A stretch of DNA of 64,000 nucleotides from Conchocele bisecta (lineage: Eukaryota; Mollusca; Bivalvia; Lucinida; Thyasiridae): NCBI GenBank assembly GCA_029237695.1, contig CM055275.1, forward strand, positions 5,130,131 to 5,194,130. The letters run 5' to 3'. Positions 35,382-47,290 of the stretch are shown here, one piece after another. A model generated the notes under the pieces. That model was not told the DNA's origin. It made no database searches and saw nothing but the letters and a program-made list of their open reading frames with translations. How positions within the stretch are numbered: position 1 is the first letter of the stretch; the number at the start of each line of letters is the position of its first letter. A program made the position numbers and the translations under genes.

Positions 35382-35672
35382 ATCAACATTGCAAAGTATA
35401 CTTTACTAGCAAAGTATACTTTGAGGGAGTAATCATTTATTTTTCCAGAAATGCATTATTTCACATAGAACTAACAAATGCATATAATTCATGATTAAAA
35501 GTATGCAGAATTATTATACTGAATTTATTACATTATCACAGCCATTAAATGGCTGTGATAATGTAATAAATTCAGTATAATAAAAATTAATAAATTTATT
35601 CTAAAATTGAAAATTTCTCCCTCAAAGTATACTTTGCTACTAAAGTATACTTTGTAATGTTGATGAAATAGG
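35382..35672. mobile_element. Well-preserved AAGTATACTT MITE
   Basis: Inverted ends TAGCCTATTTCATCAACATT / AATGTTGATGAAATAGGCTA, subterminal GCAAAGTATACTT repeats and a central hairpin ATCACAGCCATTAAATGGCTGTGAT. About 290 bp, the best reference copy of this family in the window. Confidence 0.8.
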
Positions 35673-36559
35673 CTACTGGTGGTTTGGGTGCATTGTTACC
35701 AACATACAATTTACATACAATTTACATACAATTTACATACAATTTACGTCACCTCCCGCGAGTGACACGTATACGTACGATTGACAGTAAGAAAGGGCCC
35801 GAAAGTTCGGAACCGTGAATGTGTAGATAATTGACGATTTCTGTCATGTGTAATGATTGAGCATTAGTAGTTTACAAAACGATGTAAATTACCCAAAACC
35901 AACGAAATCCACCCAAATATACCTAAATTCCGCACAAATACCCATATGACACCAACATACTGACCATCTGTCCGAACACATGTGGAGGTGAGGTGCGTCT
36001 TATGCTAACGAAAGCATGTGAAGTGGAGGGGGAGGGGGTGAGAGGCGATGTTTTCTGAGTGTATTTTTAGGCTATCTGACACACATATTCGGGAGGATTT
36101 ATTTCCGAGGGTTCTGTATGGGAGAACTAGTGCAACTGACGCATTTATTTATTTCCAATTCAATATCTACGTTGAACAGCGACTGAATGTAATTATATTT
36201 ACTATTGGTCAAGTGTATAACTGATTCTACAGGTTTGTACATGGTACTATGTCCTTATATGGAATTGGTCAGCGTAGGGATATCTATCATGCCAGTGATG
36301 CCAGTGATGCCAGTGGGATGATGCTATACCAGTATGAGAACAAGATTGCAGTATTTGAACCTGGTTATTATTATAATAACGCTCAGTAGGGGGTTACCAC
36401 TCACCTCCACCATGTCAGCATTTGTATATGTATTGCTACTACATGTATTTGTTCTGTATGTTCTTGTTGCACCTTCATGTTTTACACCGCTTACATGCAG
36501 AGTAACCTGTCGTCATCACTACATTTCCATTATGTCGCCATTGCATATCGATGTAACGT
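35673..36559. other. No gene seen; possible 5' part of the LINE
   Basis: Begins with four 11-bp TACAATTTACA repeats (35704-35748), then unrecognised sequence with a short ATGCCAGTG tandem (36289-36315). The 5' untranslated region of the adjacent LINE may start within the last few hundred bases. Confidence 0.35.
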
Positions 36560-36571
36560 TACTCCCTTTAA

Positions 36572-37006
36572 ATGATTAATGACACAGTAGCATGGCGAGC
36601 GGCAATTGGAAACTTCTATAACCGAACGCAGGGACTTCCGAAAACATACGTAATACATATAGCTCCTATGACATGCATGTTCAAGGATTTGAAATATATA
36701 ACACAATGCGCCGTTAAATCCATCTACTATTTTGCTACAACCAGCTGCCATATCGAAATCTTAATTCAATCATGTATATCATGTTTGATACTACTTAATA
36801 TTATCATGAGCTATCTATACCATTCTGAAACCAATATTCAGTCATATACTAACAATGGAGCCAAACATTTCTACAACAGTAATATTTTACTGAATATAGA
36901 CTATTACTTGTTTTTAGTAAAACTAAGCATATTATCAGGAGATATTGAAATGAATCCTGGTCCAAATGGCAAAGACGATTCATGTCTATCAATTATACAT
37001 CAGTAA
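36572..37006 (+). pseudogene. LINE N-terminal segment with 2A-like motif
   Basis: About 144 codons. Hydrophobic stretches are followed by LSILSGDIEMNPGP; the GDIEMNPGP codons are at 36938-36964. This fits the DxExNPGP ribosome-skipping (2A-like) consensus, described before in APE-type LINEs of invertebrates. A frameshift follows about 30 bases later, before the endonuclease. Confidence 0.75.
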
Positions 37007-37610
37007 CCATTAAAAATAAATTAGATTACGTTAAAGAAAATTACTTAGATTTCGATATTTTATGTTTCACGGAAACGCACTTAACCAAAACAATTGAATT
37101 AACTTCGCTACTGCTTGAGGGATTTAACACTGTATTTAGAAAATATAATTCCGCACATTCTGGAGGTTTACTTATTTATGTTGCAGCCTCTATTGTGTCT
37201 AAAATAATAAATGATCTTGAAACAATATGGAATCAATATGGATTGAAATTACGGATACAAACAGAGAAATTATTTTGTGTAATGTCTACCGCCCACCACA
37301 TCTTGCGAACGAAGTTTGGGAACGATTAAACATTTGCATCGAAAGGGCATCTGAAATAACAAAGCATATACTATTAGTAGGTGATATAAATGAAGATCAA
37401 TTAAGTACTACCAGCAATAAGTTTAAAAACGTAATTATGGTAAACAATATGATAAATGTTATTAAAGAACCCACTAGAGTAACAGAACAAACTCAAACAC
37501 TAATTGACCCAATAACAGTTACCACACAAATATCTGTATACGATTCGGGAATAATAAAAACACCACACGATATTAGTGATCATTATGGTACATACATCTA
37601 TATATCATAA
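36982..37610 (+). pseudogene. LINE endonuclease domain, frameshifted
   Basis: Two frames (36982-37329 and 37227-37610) cover the EEP-type endonuclease: DFDILCFTETHL near the start (catalytic Glu), then VYRPP, LVGDINED (GDxN position) and ending with ISDHYG (SDH at 37575-37583). Order and motifs match LINE apurinic endonucleases. The Asn/Asp motifs survive but the frame is broken near 37225. Confidence 0.8.
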
Positions 37611-37636
37611 TCGCGGTGATTACAATCCATTAACAT

Positions 37637-38107
37637 ATGTTAATACAAACAACTGACTGGTCATTCATTAATAATGGTGCTCTAAACACAGCATGCGAAG
37701 CATTTCATAACAAACTTATGGAGATTATTCAGTTATGTATCCCATCGAGTCTAGTTACAATACGCCCAAACGACAAACCTTGGTATAACTCACTTATTCG
37801 TAAAACATCTCGCCAACGTGATCGTCAGAAAACAGTAGCGCTACGAACAAAAAAGGAACATGACTGGAATGTGTAGAAAAAAATACGCAACAAAGTTAAT
37901 AATATGAAAAAATACGCTAAGCAAACATTTTATGATAACTTAGAATTTACAATGCATGATATTAACACCACCAATCCGCGTCAGTACTGGAAAATGGTAA
38001 AAATGCTAGTTAAAGAAAATTCGAATAGTTGTGACACAATTCCTCCTCTCCGTAAAACCGATAACACATACACACATCTACAGACACAGAGAAGGCTGAG
38101 ACATTGA
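37637..38107 (+). pseudogene. LINE linker between endonuclease and RT
   Basis: Frames 37637-37876 and 37904-38107 encode the linker typical of this class: NDKPWYNSLIRKTSRQRDR, a stop at about 37874, then RNKVNNMKKYAKQTFYDNL and NPRQYWKMVKML. Same frame on both sides of the stop. Confidence 0.65.
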
Positions 38108-39308
38108 ATACTTATTTTGTCTCAATATCAACAGTAGACGACACACAAGTAACGCTACCTGATTATACACCACGTACACATGCTGAAATAGAGTATATAC
38201 ACGTATCAGAGCAGGACATTACGGAAATTATATCGAAATTAAACGTGCATAAAGCATTAGGACCAGACAAAATCAGCCATAGAATGTTAAAAGAAACATC
38301 AATGACTATTTCTAAGCCTTTCTGCATATTACTTAACAGATCTCTACAAGAAGGTAACTATCCATCAAAATGGAAACAAGCTAACGTTATGCCACTTTTC
38401 AAGAAAGGAGACCGTGATCCACCCTCAAATTATAGACATATCTCTTTGATTAGCTGTTTAGGAAAAGTTTTGGAACAGTTGTTTTCAAACATGTATATAA
38501 CCACCTTCATATTAACAACCTTATTTATAAAAGTCAATCCGGATTCATCACAGGCCATTCCACGGTATACCAACTAATATATATATATAATCAGATATGC
38601 AAGGCAATCGATGAAAGAAAACATACGTGTATTGTCTTTTGTGACATTTCTAAAGCATTTGATAGAGTATGGCACCTCGGACTTTTATTTAAGCTAAACC
38701 AAAATGGTGTAGAAGGTCCCCTTCATAACACTTTCAGAAATTATTTATCAAACAGATCACAAAAAGTTTCTGTAGGCAGTTCTTATTCTGAAAGTAAATT
38801 GATAAATGCTGGTGTTGCCCAAGGCTCGGTTCTTGGACCTCTTTTGTTTCTTATATACATTACTGCTATTGCTGACAAACTACTTAGTACAACCAGGCTA
38901 TTTGCTGATGACTCATCCTTAGCTGTCTCGTCCACAGACATGAACACCATAGCACGTAATATAAACCATGATTTAAATGAATTAGCAGCATGGGCTCACC
39001 AGTGGCGTGTAACATTTAATCCTTCTAAAACTGATGCTATGATCTGTTCATTAGCTCGATACACAGAGCCATCTCTCTATTTTAATGATATTCAACTTCA
39101 TTTTGTCCAACATCACAAACATTTAGGTCTAACTCTCAGCCATGATGGTACCTGGCACGAACATATTTCTAACATAATTAAGTCTGCATCTAAGGTATTA
39201 TGTTCTATGAAAATGCTTAAATTTAAATTAAATAGAAAAAACATTGAATCAAATATATATATCGTACATGAGACCAGTTCTCGAATATGCATCAATCGTA
39301 TGGGATAG
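38104..39308 (+). pseudogene. LINE reverse transcriptase, frameshifted
   Basis: The first part (38104-38577) has KALGPDKIS, PSKWKQANVMPLFKKGDR and SNYRHISLISCLGKVLE. After a frame change near 38500 come FITGHST, motif A FCDISKAFDRVWH (about 38635-38675), AQGSVLGPLLFL and motif C FADDSS (FADD at 38901-38912). Catalytic Asp residues are intact although the frame is not. Confidence 0.9.
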
Positions 39309-40064
39309 TTGTACACAATATGAACGCGAATCTCTTGAAAAACTTCAATACGAAGCAGCCAGAACAGTTACAGTATAACCCGTCCATGCTCTATTAACAG
39401 ACTATTCTCCTAGAAATTGGATTGGATACCCCTTTCAGACCGAAGACATATTTTCCAGAAGCATATACTTATTTTATAAAGAAAAGGCCGGTGTACTTCC
39501 CTCGTATATACATGAACTATTTCCACAACTAGTTGGTGAAAATAACACATACGGATTACGTAATATGAACAATTTTATCACATTAACAAGACGGACATAA
39601 CTGTATTCTAAATCGTTTATACCGTCATCAGTAGCATCTTGAAATGAACTAAATGAGGATATAAAAAATTCTACATCGACCGCCGTTTTTAAAAATAAAC
39701 TAAAACAACTATTCAGACCTCCAATTGTTCCAGAATATTTTCTTATCGGCGACAGAACATTATCCTTTTACCATTGCCGCATAAGAAACCAATGTAGTAA
39801 TCTTAATGCTGATCTATATAGGAATCACTTGAGAGAATCCCTTTTATGCCAATGTACACTCGAAGATGAAGATGCCGAACATTTCCTTTTTTAATGCCAA
39901 CTATTCCATCAGCAACGATTACACTTTTTTGCAGCAACCCGTCAGTACCATCCACTATCTGTTGAAACCCTATTATTCGGAAACGAGTCACTAAATGTGG
40001 AAGACAATACTCGCATATTTCAAGAAGTGCAAACTTACATTAAACTGACTCGACGATTCATATA
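39309..40064 (+). pseudogene. LINE C-terminal region with Cys/His segment
   Basis: Decayed. A frame near 39818-40064 reads RNHLRESLLCQCTLEDEDAE, then HFLF, a stop, CQLFHQQRLHFF and onward to a stop. The CxC...H...C pattern is typical of the C-terminus of these elements. Confidence 0.6.
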
Positions 40065-40785
40065 ACTGCATCCGTATATGTATTGCGTTTTTACAAAACA
40101 ACATTAAACAAGTAACGTCTATATAACAATTAACTGTTTACATAAATACTGCGTTCCTGCATGAATACAATTATTATAAATGGTTACCTGGGCTCGTGCT
40201 AGTGGGTCTTCCGCGATGAGTTAGGTGCTCCGTGCTCGCATTTGGACTTTCTATCGGTCATGATTGGGCTTCGCTCGGTAATGGCCGGCAGAGCTGTTTG
40301 ATTTCGAGTATGGGGTACGTGAGCATATTCTGGGGGTCTCATAATCGTGGTCCCAGATTCTGGAGTGTGTGCGGTGAAGACATTTGGTGCAGAACAACTT
40401 TACATTGAACACTTATCCTGTTTTATTGTTTATTTTCGATTTATCATGAGCACATTAATATGACTGTTTATGAAAAACATATTGTTTCAACACCTAGACT
40501 GATGTGCTCATGTGCACATCGATATATTTGTGTATATATGTGTGTATATATGTGTATATATATGTTTGTATATATACTTGCTCTACAGAATATGTAAAAC
40601 ATCATAATTATTTACCTACCACTATTATACCACTTTATATATATGCAATAAGCAATTGGGACGGGCTGTAACTAATGTTGCTAAAACTTGTAGCCCAACC
40701 CTTTTGCTCTTCTAAATTAACCTGTATTTATTAACTGTAAAGTTACATTGTAAATTTAGAGCAATAAAATATGTTAAAACTAAAA

Positions 40786-41240
40786 GGGATATCTGTGGGT
40801 AAACGGCTATATATATATAGCCGTGAAAACGGCGGTAATCTTATGGTACTTAATACGTCATATCACTCAACTACTATATAATGGGAAATGCAAAGTAACA
40901 ACCGTATATGAGCTCGCGAAATAATATGTATTATGTGCAAGCGCGATACCGCAACAGACTGAGCTGGATAATTTAAACACAATAATGTAGCAAGTAACAT
41001 TGCAAAACATTATAACCGGGCTAATGTGTTGGTAAAGCAAATCTTATTATAAGTACAGGGCTGCTAAGGCGTGTGTACTTAATACGTCACACCATTTGAG
41101 CCCAATTACTATGTAATGGGAAATGCAAAGAAAAAACCGCATATATGCTCGCGAAATACGACAACCGCTACAGTCTGAACGAGACATTTATAACGCAAAT
41201 ACTGTAGCAGACTAGGAAATCACAACCATGCAATATCGAT
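40786..41240. repeat. Direct duplication of about 215 bp
   Basis: Two diverged copies start near 40848 and 41066, sharing GTACTTAATACGTCA, AATGGGAAATGCAAAG and ATATGMGCTCGCGAAATA. No coding content. Confidence 0.55.
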
Positions 41241-41459
41241 GGTAGGTCTCACAGTCCCGCGAGCATTTGAAAAATATTGCCTCAACAACCATGTCCTCAC
41301 AACAAAATAAATAGTAAAAAAAGGAGCACCAATGTGTAGATTAGACCTTATTACTAATGGAAACGTTTCTTACAGTTTATATACCTATATTATTTACAGC
41401 CTACGTGTAAATAATACGCTGCTTGCCTAATAATAGAAGCCACGAAGCGTGTCCGATAA

Positions 41460-41700
41460 TTACAAGGCTCGAGGTGGGCCTGAGGACAGGGGACCCACGG
41501 GTGTCTTCAGCGATGAAGCCGACGGTCTCTCTTCACACCACCTAACATCACTTCGCAACAACAACGACCGTGCCTTCCGAGTCCCTCAATTGACACCAAG
41601 AGCATCATACTACTACACATAAATAGACCCGCAAACAATAATACACAACAACAGGGCCACTGGCGGGCCTCAACACATAATTCAAATACGGACTTAGTGC
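41460..41700. repeat. Left copy of a 230-bp direct repeat
   Basis: Shares CGAGGTGGGCCTGAGGACAG, CAGCGATGAAGCCG, CAACAACAACGACCG and GGGCCACTGGCGGGCCTCAA with 42838-43065. The two copies bracket 1.1 kb that contains a SINE. No LTR-type ends (TG...CA) or gag/pol frames seen. Confidence 0.6.
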
Positions 41701-41923
41701 CCGCATCACTGCAGTCGAGGCCATCTAATGGAGCCGCCGTCAGTGATCTGTCTGCACATTTTGCCTCTGGGGCCTTAAGCCCGCGAACGGGTTCTACACA
41801 GCATGCACAGATACAAAATTTCCATTCGGCCCAAATTTTTATTCCGTCTTTTGCGGACGGCGTACAAGTCCATCGAGACAGTGCGGCCGTTAAACGTAAG
41901 CAATGTTAACTGTGGTAAGCTCA

Positions 41924-42258
41924 TGAGCAGACCATGGCCGAGGGGTAACACTGTCGGACTACCACGCTGACGACCCGGGTTCGATTCAGGGTTCAGTTCC
42001 CGGGCGTCAGTATTTCTGAGATTCTGTGTATTTCCTGCTCTACTAGTCCTTTCGGATGGGGACTTTAAAAGGTGGTCCCGTGTATCAGATTTGAAGGAGA
42101 GTCTGTGCACGCTAAAGAACCAGAGGGACTATTCTAATAAGACCTAGGCCCCCTTGGGTCGGTTTCCTCTGTATCCACCTCGTTCCTTTCTCCCCTTCTT
42201 GGGAGACGACATGCAAGGTCGTCGAGCCAGTGTCGTCGTTAAATCCAAGCATTTGCGG
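41924..42258 (+). mobile_element. tRNA-derived SINE
   Basis: Pol III promoter boxes: A box TGGCCGAGGGGT at 41935-41946 and B box GGTTCGATTC at 41978-41987. The body contains TCCTTTCGGATGGGGACTTT, GTGGTCCCGTGTA and GTGCACGCTAAAGAACC, like the core shared by many metazoan SINEs. The end is TCGTCGTTAAATCCAAGCA. A second 3' end (GCGGCCGTTAAACGTAAGCA) lies just upstream at 41882-41901. Confidence 0.7.
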
Positions 42259-43326
42259 TAAGCTCAATATATAGGCAAAGCTTCACGGAACACAGTTCCC
42301 GGCAGCAACATGGTATCCCTAGAAAAACAATGAAAGTGAAATAAAAACTTTCCACACAGGGACACCTAGCTGCCAACACGCCAGCTAGCCAAATCTAATG
42401 TTACAGCCCTCACCCTCCACGCAACACAGACCCAACATTTAGCACCTAAAACAAAAGCGTATCACCTAAAAAAGGGGGAAAATTAAAAACGAACCACACC
42501 CCATCTATGCAACAAACCTACCAAAAAATAAAAAAAACATCAACAAATAAACAAAACAAAACAACAACATATACACTGGGGAACAAAAACACCACACAAA
42601 CGGGGCGTGGTACCACCGTTGTCCATATGACATAATTATGTCAAAGGGGATGTATCATCCCACAACATCCTAGTTCCCGGGATGAAACCTAAACAAATTA
42701 CCTGATCCGGACTGCCAGTTTACAAGCCCGGCCATGGGACGTGGGTGTGCGATTGGCTAATGGACGCTTGACCGCCGAATCCAGACACATGGTGTGCTCC
42801 TCTGGGCGTGCTCTGGTTGACGGCGTCGCGGGAGCAGCAAGCTCGGGGTGGGCCTGAGGACAGGGGACCCATGAGTCTCTTCAGCGATGAAGCCGGCGGA
42901 CTCTCTTCACACCACCTAACCTCACTTCACAACAACAACGACCGCGCCTTCCGAGTCCCTCCATTGCCACCAAAAGATAATTATGCTACACACATAAATA
43001 TACCCGCAATCAATAATATCCAACGAAAGGGCCACTGGCGGGCCTCAACACCTGATTCAGACAAGTGTCTATCTTTTTTATTTAGTCCATAGAGTCAGTG
43101 CGGCACTTAAACGTAAGCATCAAGTCAAGTCAAGGCGGTAAGCTCATTCGAGGTGATACGGTTGTCTATGGTCACATCGGGTTCGTTTATTCCCACCCAC
43201 CCTCCGAAATTATAGTTTAATATGACTAAACTAAGGACAAATATATGTATCATATCTAAGGAATTGTATTGTCCTTTATAAAATAAGAAAACAGTAACAG
43301 TAATTGACATACATGGGTATTAGAGC
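42259..43326. repeat. Non-coding with the right copy of the 230-bp direct repeat
   Basis: 42838-43065 repeats 41460-41700, and a SINE-type end CGGCACTTAAACGTAAGCA lies near 43099. 42420-42600 is C/A-rich and low-complexity. No gene recognised. Confidence 0.5.
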
Positions 43327-43574
43327 TTAACCCTTTGAACCCGAAATCCCGCTATAGCGGTTTATGCAAAAAGTGCAGATCCAGATGAGCCGGCTCGTAA
43401 CGAGCCGTCTCATCAGGATCTGCACTTTTTGCAAGTTATTTTCATATTTCTTAGAACAAAAACACCTTCCTTTTCATAAATGGACGAATCTGAAAATCAT
43501 TTTGTGACCATTGGGTTGGTCGGAACATTAGCATATCACAGTCCATTCCAGTGCCTTAGTGTTGAAAGGGTTAA
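43327..43574 (+). mobile_element. MITE with TTAACCCTTT ends and AGATCC hairpin
   Basis: Bounded by TTAACCCTTTGAACCCG and GTTGAAAGGGTTAA; hairpin at 43376-43428. Same family as 20408-20654. Confidence 0.8.
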
Positions 43575-43966
43575 AGGCGCCGGATATGAGTGAAAGCGTG
43601 TGCAGAGGCACTGCTGTCTGTGGTATGGGGTGTTGACATACATATTGCGAACCAATCAATTTCTGGTACGAGATGTCTGTGTCAATGTACATGCACGGTC
43701 CAGTGCGTCTGCAAGAATAGCCTTATAATAAGAACAGACTTTTATTTTGAAGTGTATCGTTACAGATCTGTCGACCACCAGGAGACAATGTTATACCTGT
43801 GTGTCGAGTTACGATGAGTGTCAGAGGATGGCTCCGGACAGTCTTGCCTTCTGCAATTTACAAATTTGTTAAGTGTGTGGACACATCGCCACAACCGGTG
43901 GTGCGGTTATGGGAGCCATCGCGAGTGCGTGAACCTGTGCAGATTTGGATGGTTTCTGACATTTAA

Positions 43967-44475
43967 AGGTACATGCCCACTCAGTAGGCATCAAACTGTT
44001 CTATATATCAGAGACATCATCGGAGACATTTTCAGGCAAATTAAACATTCATTAATCATTACCCTACGTATTAATTGGCATTAGTATACATTTTATATCA
44101 GACGTAAATGTTCACATTGATATCAGGGGCGATAACCGTGTTTCATTAAAATACTAACGGACATTACTATTTATTCTCTGTATTTTTCTTTTGATGTGCA
44201 ATGATCATGATGATCTTACTTTATAATCTGTCGAAAATATTATTTTTTCAGGTGACGCATTTAATTAGTATAAATAATTAAAAAATATCATGCCTCATTT
44301 GCATATGAAAATAGCGCGTCACTATCAGTACAATAAATACTATTAAATGATTATATCTGTATAGCGGGTACTCGTAATTTTTAGAACTCGTGGAATAGAG
44401 ACACAATTATACACTTATTTAATTCCCATAAATAACATTGTGTGCCTACTGACTGGGCATGTACTTTTAACGGCG
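43967..44475. mobile_element. MITE with GTACATGCCCACTCAGTAGG ends
   Basis: Ends TTAAAGGTACATGCCCACTC and GACTGGGCATGTACTTTTAA. Internal ATATCAGGGGCGATAACCGT and TTTGCATATGAAAATAGC. Relatives: 46930-47290, 47886-48825 and 49890-50505. Confidence 0.75.
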
Positions 44476-44537
44476 CCGGGCGAAATCGGCGTTCCAGCGT
44501 TATAACTACATTATTCAACTGTTAAGTACGGTGTCGT

Positions 44538-44790
44538 GTTAGGGCCACGTTACATTCTCATGTTCTTGCTCTCTCGACTTATACACGAGATCGCGAGATT
44601 GCGAGAACGCGAGGCGAGATCGCGTTCTCGCGATCTCGCGATCTCGCTTCGCGTTCTCGCATTCTCGCGATCTCGCCTCGAGTTCTCGCCTCGTGTTCTC
44701 GCGATCTCGCCTCGCGTTCTCACAATCTCGCGATCTCGTGTATAAGTCGAGAGAGCGAGAACGCGAGAATGTAACGTGGCCCTAACAGGA
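44538..44790. mobile_element. Foldback element built from CTCGCGATCTCGC repeats
   Basis: Outer arms TTAGGGCCACGTTACATTCT / GAATGTAACGTGGCCCTAA and inner CTCTCGACTTATACACGAG. The centre is a chain of GCGAGATCGCG and TTCTCGC variants, very rich in CpG. The Arg/Ser-rich frame is an artefact of the repeat. Confidence 0.8.
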
Positions 44791-44799
44791 TACCGTAGT

Positions 44800-45454
44800 T
44801 AAGCACATGGACACACCAGACCTGTTTGAAGGGGGGTCGTTTCGAAGACCCAAGAGGCCCGAGGTATCTAGGGGGGTCTAACAAAAGTGGACATCGAGGC
44901 TAAAACAGTGGACCTCGAGGCTGGGCGGGGGGGGGGGGGGGTGGGGGTGGCGTCCGACCGCTCCGACCCCCTGGCTACGGGCCTGATACCGTATACAACT
45001 CCTATACAGTCGTTGTGTTATTTATTTCTACCCCACCTACTGACAGTAGAGGGGGTATACTCGAGTCGTATTGTCTGTTGGACAGTCGTTATATAATAAA
45101 TTAATTATGTTAGGCTGAGTGAAACGAAAGAGCTAGAACATAACACAATTTCGATAGTTTTCCCTCCAAATTGCGCTCCAGCGAATCAGGTACAATTAAG
45201 TCAACCAGCCATGTTTAAAAGTCCTTCAGCCGAAGGCGACAGTGAAATCTGACAAAACAATAGTTATTTCATTTCTGGACAGTGTACGTACAGCCTGACT
45301 AGACTGCGCGGATGACCAGTCAGGTCTGAGTGTACACTTGTCATGGAGGCGTCGATGCCTATAACAGAAGAGCCGTAGGACGGGGAAGTATACTAGGCTT
45401 TTAGTCTCAGTTACCCATGTCCCAGTTTCACGTTTTCCGCTTTATAGGCAAATT
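44800..45454. other. No gene seen
   Basis: Contains a G-rich tract with GGGCGGGGG-type runs (44922-44950) following units like those at 1735-2110. Otherwise unrecognised. Confidence 0.35.
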
Positions 45455-46010
45455 CATCCCGTCAGCACAGTGCGTATGTGCCGTGAAACACAGGTGTCGT
45501 GAAACATTTTGGATATCCGTCAATACGACCAAATCACTGCGTATGAATATGTGCGGTGGCTGGGGTTATTTGTTTTTCATTTTAAAAGCCATGTGTAGGT
45601 GTTGACGGAATATAGATAATAGTAGGTTAGTGCCGTGAATGGGACAAACTATGTGGCAAGGCTTAGGAAACGGGGTGGGCGAGGCTCTGCCGAGCACATC
45701 CCGTTTCCGTGCCGCGCCAGATATTTTTCCCCATTCACGGCACTAACCTACTTTTCTATTTATCCCGTCAACATTACAACTAGCTTTAGAATGCAAAAAA
45801 ATAACCCCAGCCGCATCTCCAAATCGAATTGCAGTTTAAAGCCATTTGTAGGTGTTGACGGGATAAATGGAATAGTAGGTTAGTGCCGTGGATTGGAAAA
45901 CGTATCTGGCGCGGCACAGAAACGGGATGTGCTCGGCAGAGCCTCGCCCACCACGTTTCCTAAGCCTTGCCATATATTTTTCCCATTCACGGCGCTAACC
46001 TACTATTCTC
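45455..46010. mobile_element. Two to three copies of the GCCGTGAATGGG foldback family
   Basis: Copies at about 45630-45765 and 45885-46000 show the hairpin with GGCGAGGCTCTGCCGAGCAC and AAATATCTGG / CCAGATATTT arms, separated by TTTATCCCGTCAACA segments. 45455-45630 is a broken copy. The frame beginning NGTNYVARLRKRGGRGSAEH is translated repeat. Confidence 0.75.
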
Positions 46011-46285
46011 TATATTTACCATGTTTACACTTTCGATAAACTCACAATGCTAACACCCATTCGACGTATTGCGTTTACATCTGAAACAATATATTAGATA
46101 CACATGACGGGGTGAAACACATTTGTCTGTTTAAAGTTTGCGAGGAATCTTTCGCACTTTAAACAAGCCACATGTATTGTCGCCCCAGTAAACGCAACAG
46201 CCCAAGGTTTATTCCTTAAATAGATACATTGACACATACTGACAAGATCAGCGCATGCGGTGGTGTATTGCTGTATACTGCATGT
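46011..46285. repeat. Broken copy of the CGACGTATTGCGTTTA / ACCATGGG family
   Basis: Carries CATTCGACGTATTGCGTTTA and CAGTAAACGCAACAGCCCA, matching parts of 33890-34015 and 34130-34790. Confidence 0.5.
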
Positions 46286-46472
46286 GAAAGAAAGTGAAAG
46301 AGTTTAACTTCCCATCAACAGCTAGGGTCATATAGAGACGGGACCACAGTTTAAAGACTCACCGACAGACCAGTGGGATGGAAATACTATGAAAGTATAT
46401 TTGATGCCTAAGGCGAGGTTTGAACCCACAACCTCCGGTTCGGAAGTCCGGTATAGGCCACAATCCATCCCT
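46286..46472 (-). mobile_element. tRNA-derived SINE, minus orientation
   Basis: On the minus strand the B box GGTTCAAACC lies near 46410-46425, followed by the body TGAGTCTTTAAACTGTGGTC and CCCGTCTCTATATGACC, ending in CTTTCACTTTC. Same family as 27685-27872. Confidence 0.7.
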
Positions 46473-46929
46473 ATTATTACTGTATGAAACGTGTTACTGT
46501 ATAGCACAGGCATTCGGCGCGTTTCGGCTTTCATCGGTATAACTCATTATCGTGTCCGACCAAAGTTAGTAGCCTTGTCCATATGCATGCATGTGGTGTA
46601 TTGTACGTTTGGGACTTCTTTGTCATATTTTGTAACATATATCGCATGTATTGTTATTTGCCAAGTTATTTCATGTAACCAATCCCGATACACCACACCA
46701 CGTCACTCAACACCAATGTCAAACCGCAACGTGAGACACATTTATTTATATGGACTCGGTTACATGGATTTACATTTATTGAGCATAGGCTGCATATGCA
46801 GCTTATGCTCAATAAATGTAAATCCATCAATTGCATACACCACCACCTGTGTTAATCTTGCCCAGATTATCAACGTCTCTGCCTGCAATTCAATGAATAA
46901 GATACACATACAGACATAATTATTTATTA
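46473..46929. other. No gene; perfect hairpin at 46766-46832
   Basis: The hairpin GGATTTACATTTATTGAGC around GCATATGC is the core of the 30199-30440 family without its outer ends. A region near 46850-46910 is an inverted match to sequence preceding exon 52372 (TGCCCAGATTATCAACGTC). Confidence 0.4.
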
Positions 46930-47290
46930 ATATTTATTTTACTGATAGTGACGCGCGGTGGTATCAGGCTATTTTCATATGAAAATTAGTCATGATATTT
47001 TTGTAATTATTTATACAAATTAAATGTGTCACCTAAACTAGTATTATCCGACAGATTATAAAGTATGATACTTGCCCATCAAACAATAAATACAGAGAAG
47101 AAATAGTAATGCCCGTTAACATTTTAAGGAAACACGGTTATCGCCCCTGATATCAGTGTGGAAAGTTACGTCTTATATAAAATATAAAATAATGCTACTC
47201 ACGTGGGGAAATTGTGAATGAATGTTTATTTTGCCATGAAATGGCTCAGGTGATGTCTCTGATATAAAGAACGTTTTGTGCCTACTGAGT
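46930..47290. mobile_element. MITE fragment upstream of the cadherin-like gene
   Basis: Carries TGATAGTGACGCGCGGTGGT, TTATCGCCCCTGATATCAGT and a TTTTGTGCCTACTGAG end, the family of 43967-44475. It ends about 180 bp before the start codon at 47469, so the promoter or 5' leader may lie in or next to it. No TATA box assigned. Confidence 0.6.

Larger units (their letters stand above)
36560..40785 (+). mobile_element. Degenerate APE-type LINE (CR1/L2-like)
   Basis: A non-LTR retrotransposon with, in order, an N-terminal segment ending in a 2A-like motif, an apurinic-type endonuclease, a reverse transcriptase and a C-terminal Cys/His segment. The coding sequence shifts frame at least five times (near 36990, 37225, 37610, 38100 and 38500) and has in-frame stops near 37876 and 39890, so it is inactive. 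The coding part ends with a stop at about 40064. A presumed 3' UTR runs to a polyadenylation-type AATAAA near 40763. The exact 5' end is uncertain. Clade is inferred from domain layout only. Confidence 0.85.

Noticed and set aside
36334..36579. Plus-strand 81-codon frame upstream of the LINE as a host gene
   Set aside because: Likely LINE 5' region or chance frame; hydrophobic but without any domain.
43590..44084. Two adjacent plus-strand frames (75 and 88 codons) as a Cys-rich gene
   Set aside because: No splice signals, no recognisable domain, and the second overlaps a MITE end.
44536..44745. Arg/Ser-rich protein
   Set aside because: Product of CTCGCGATCTCGC repeats within a foldback element.
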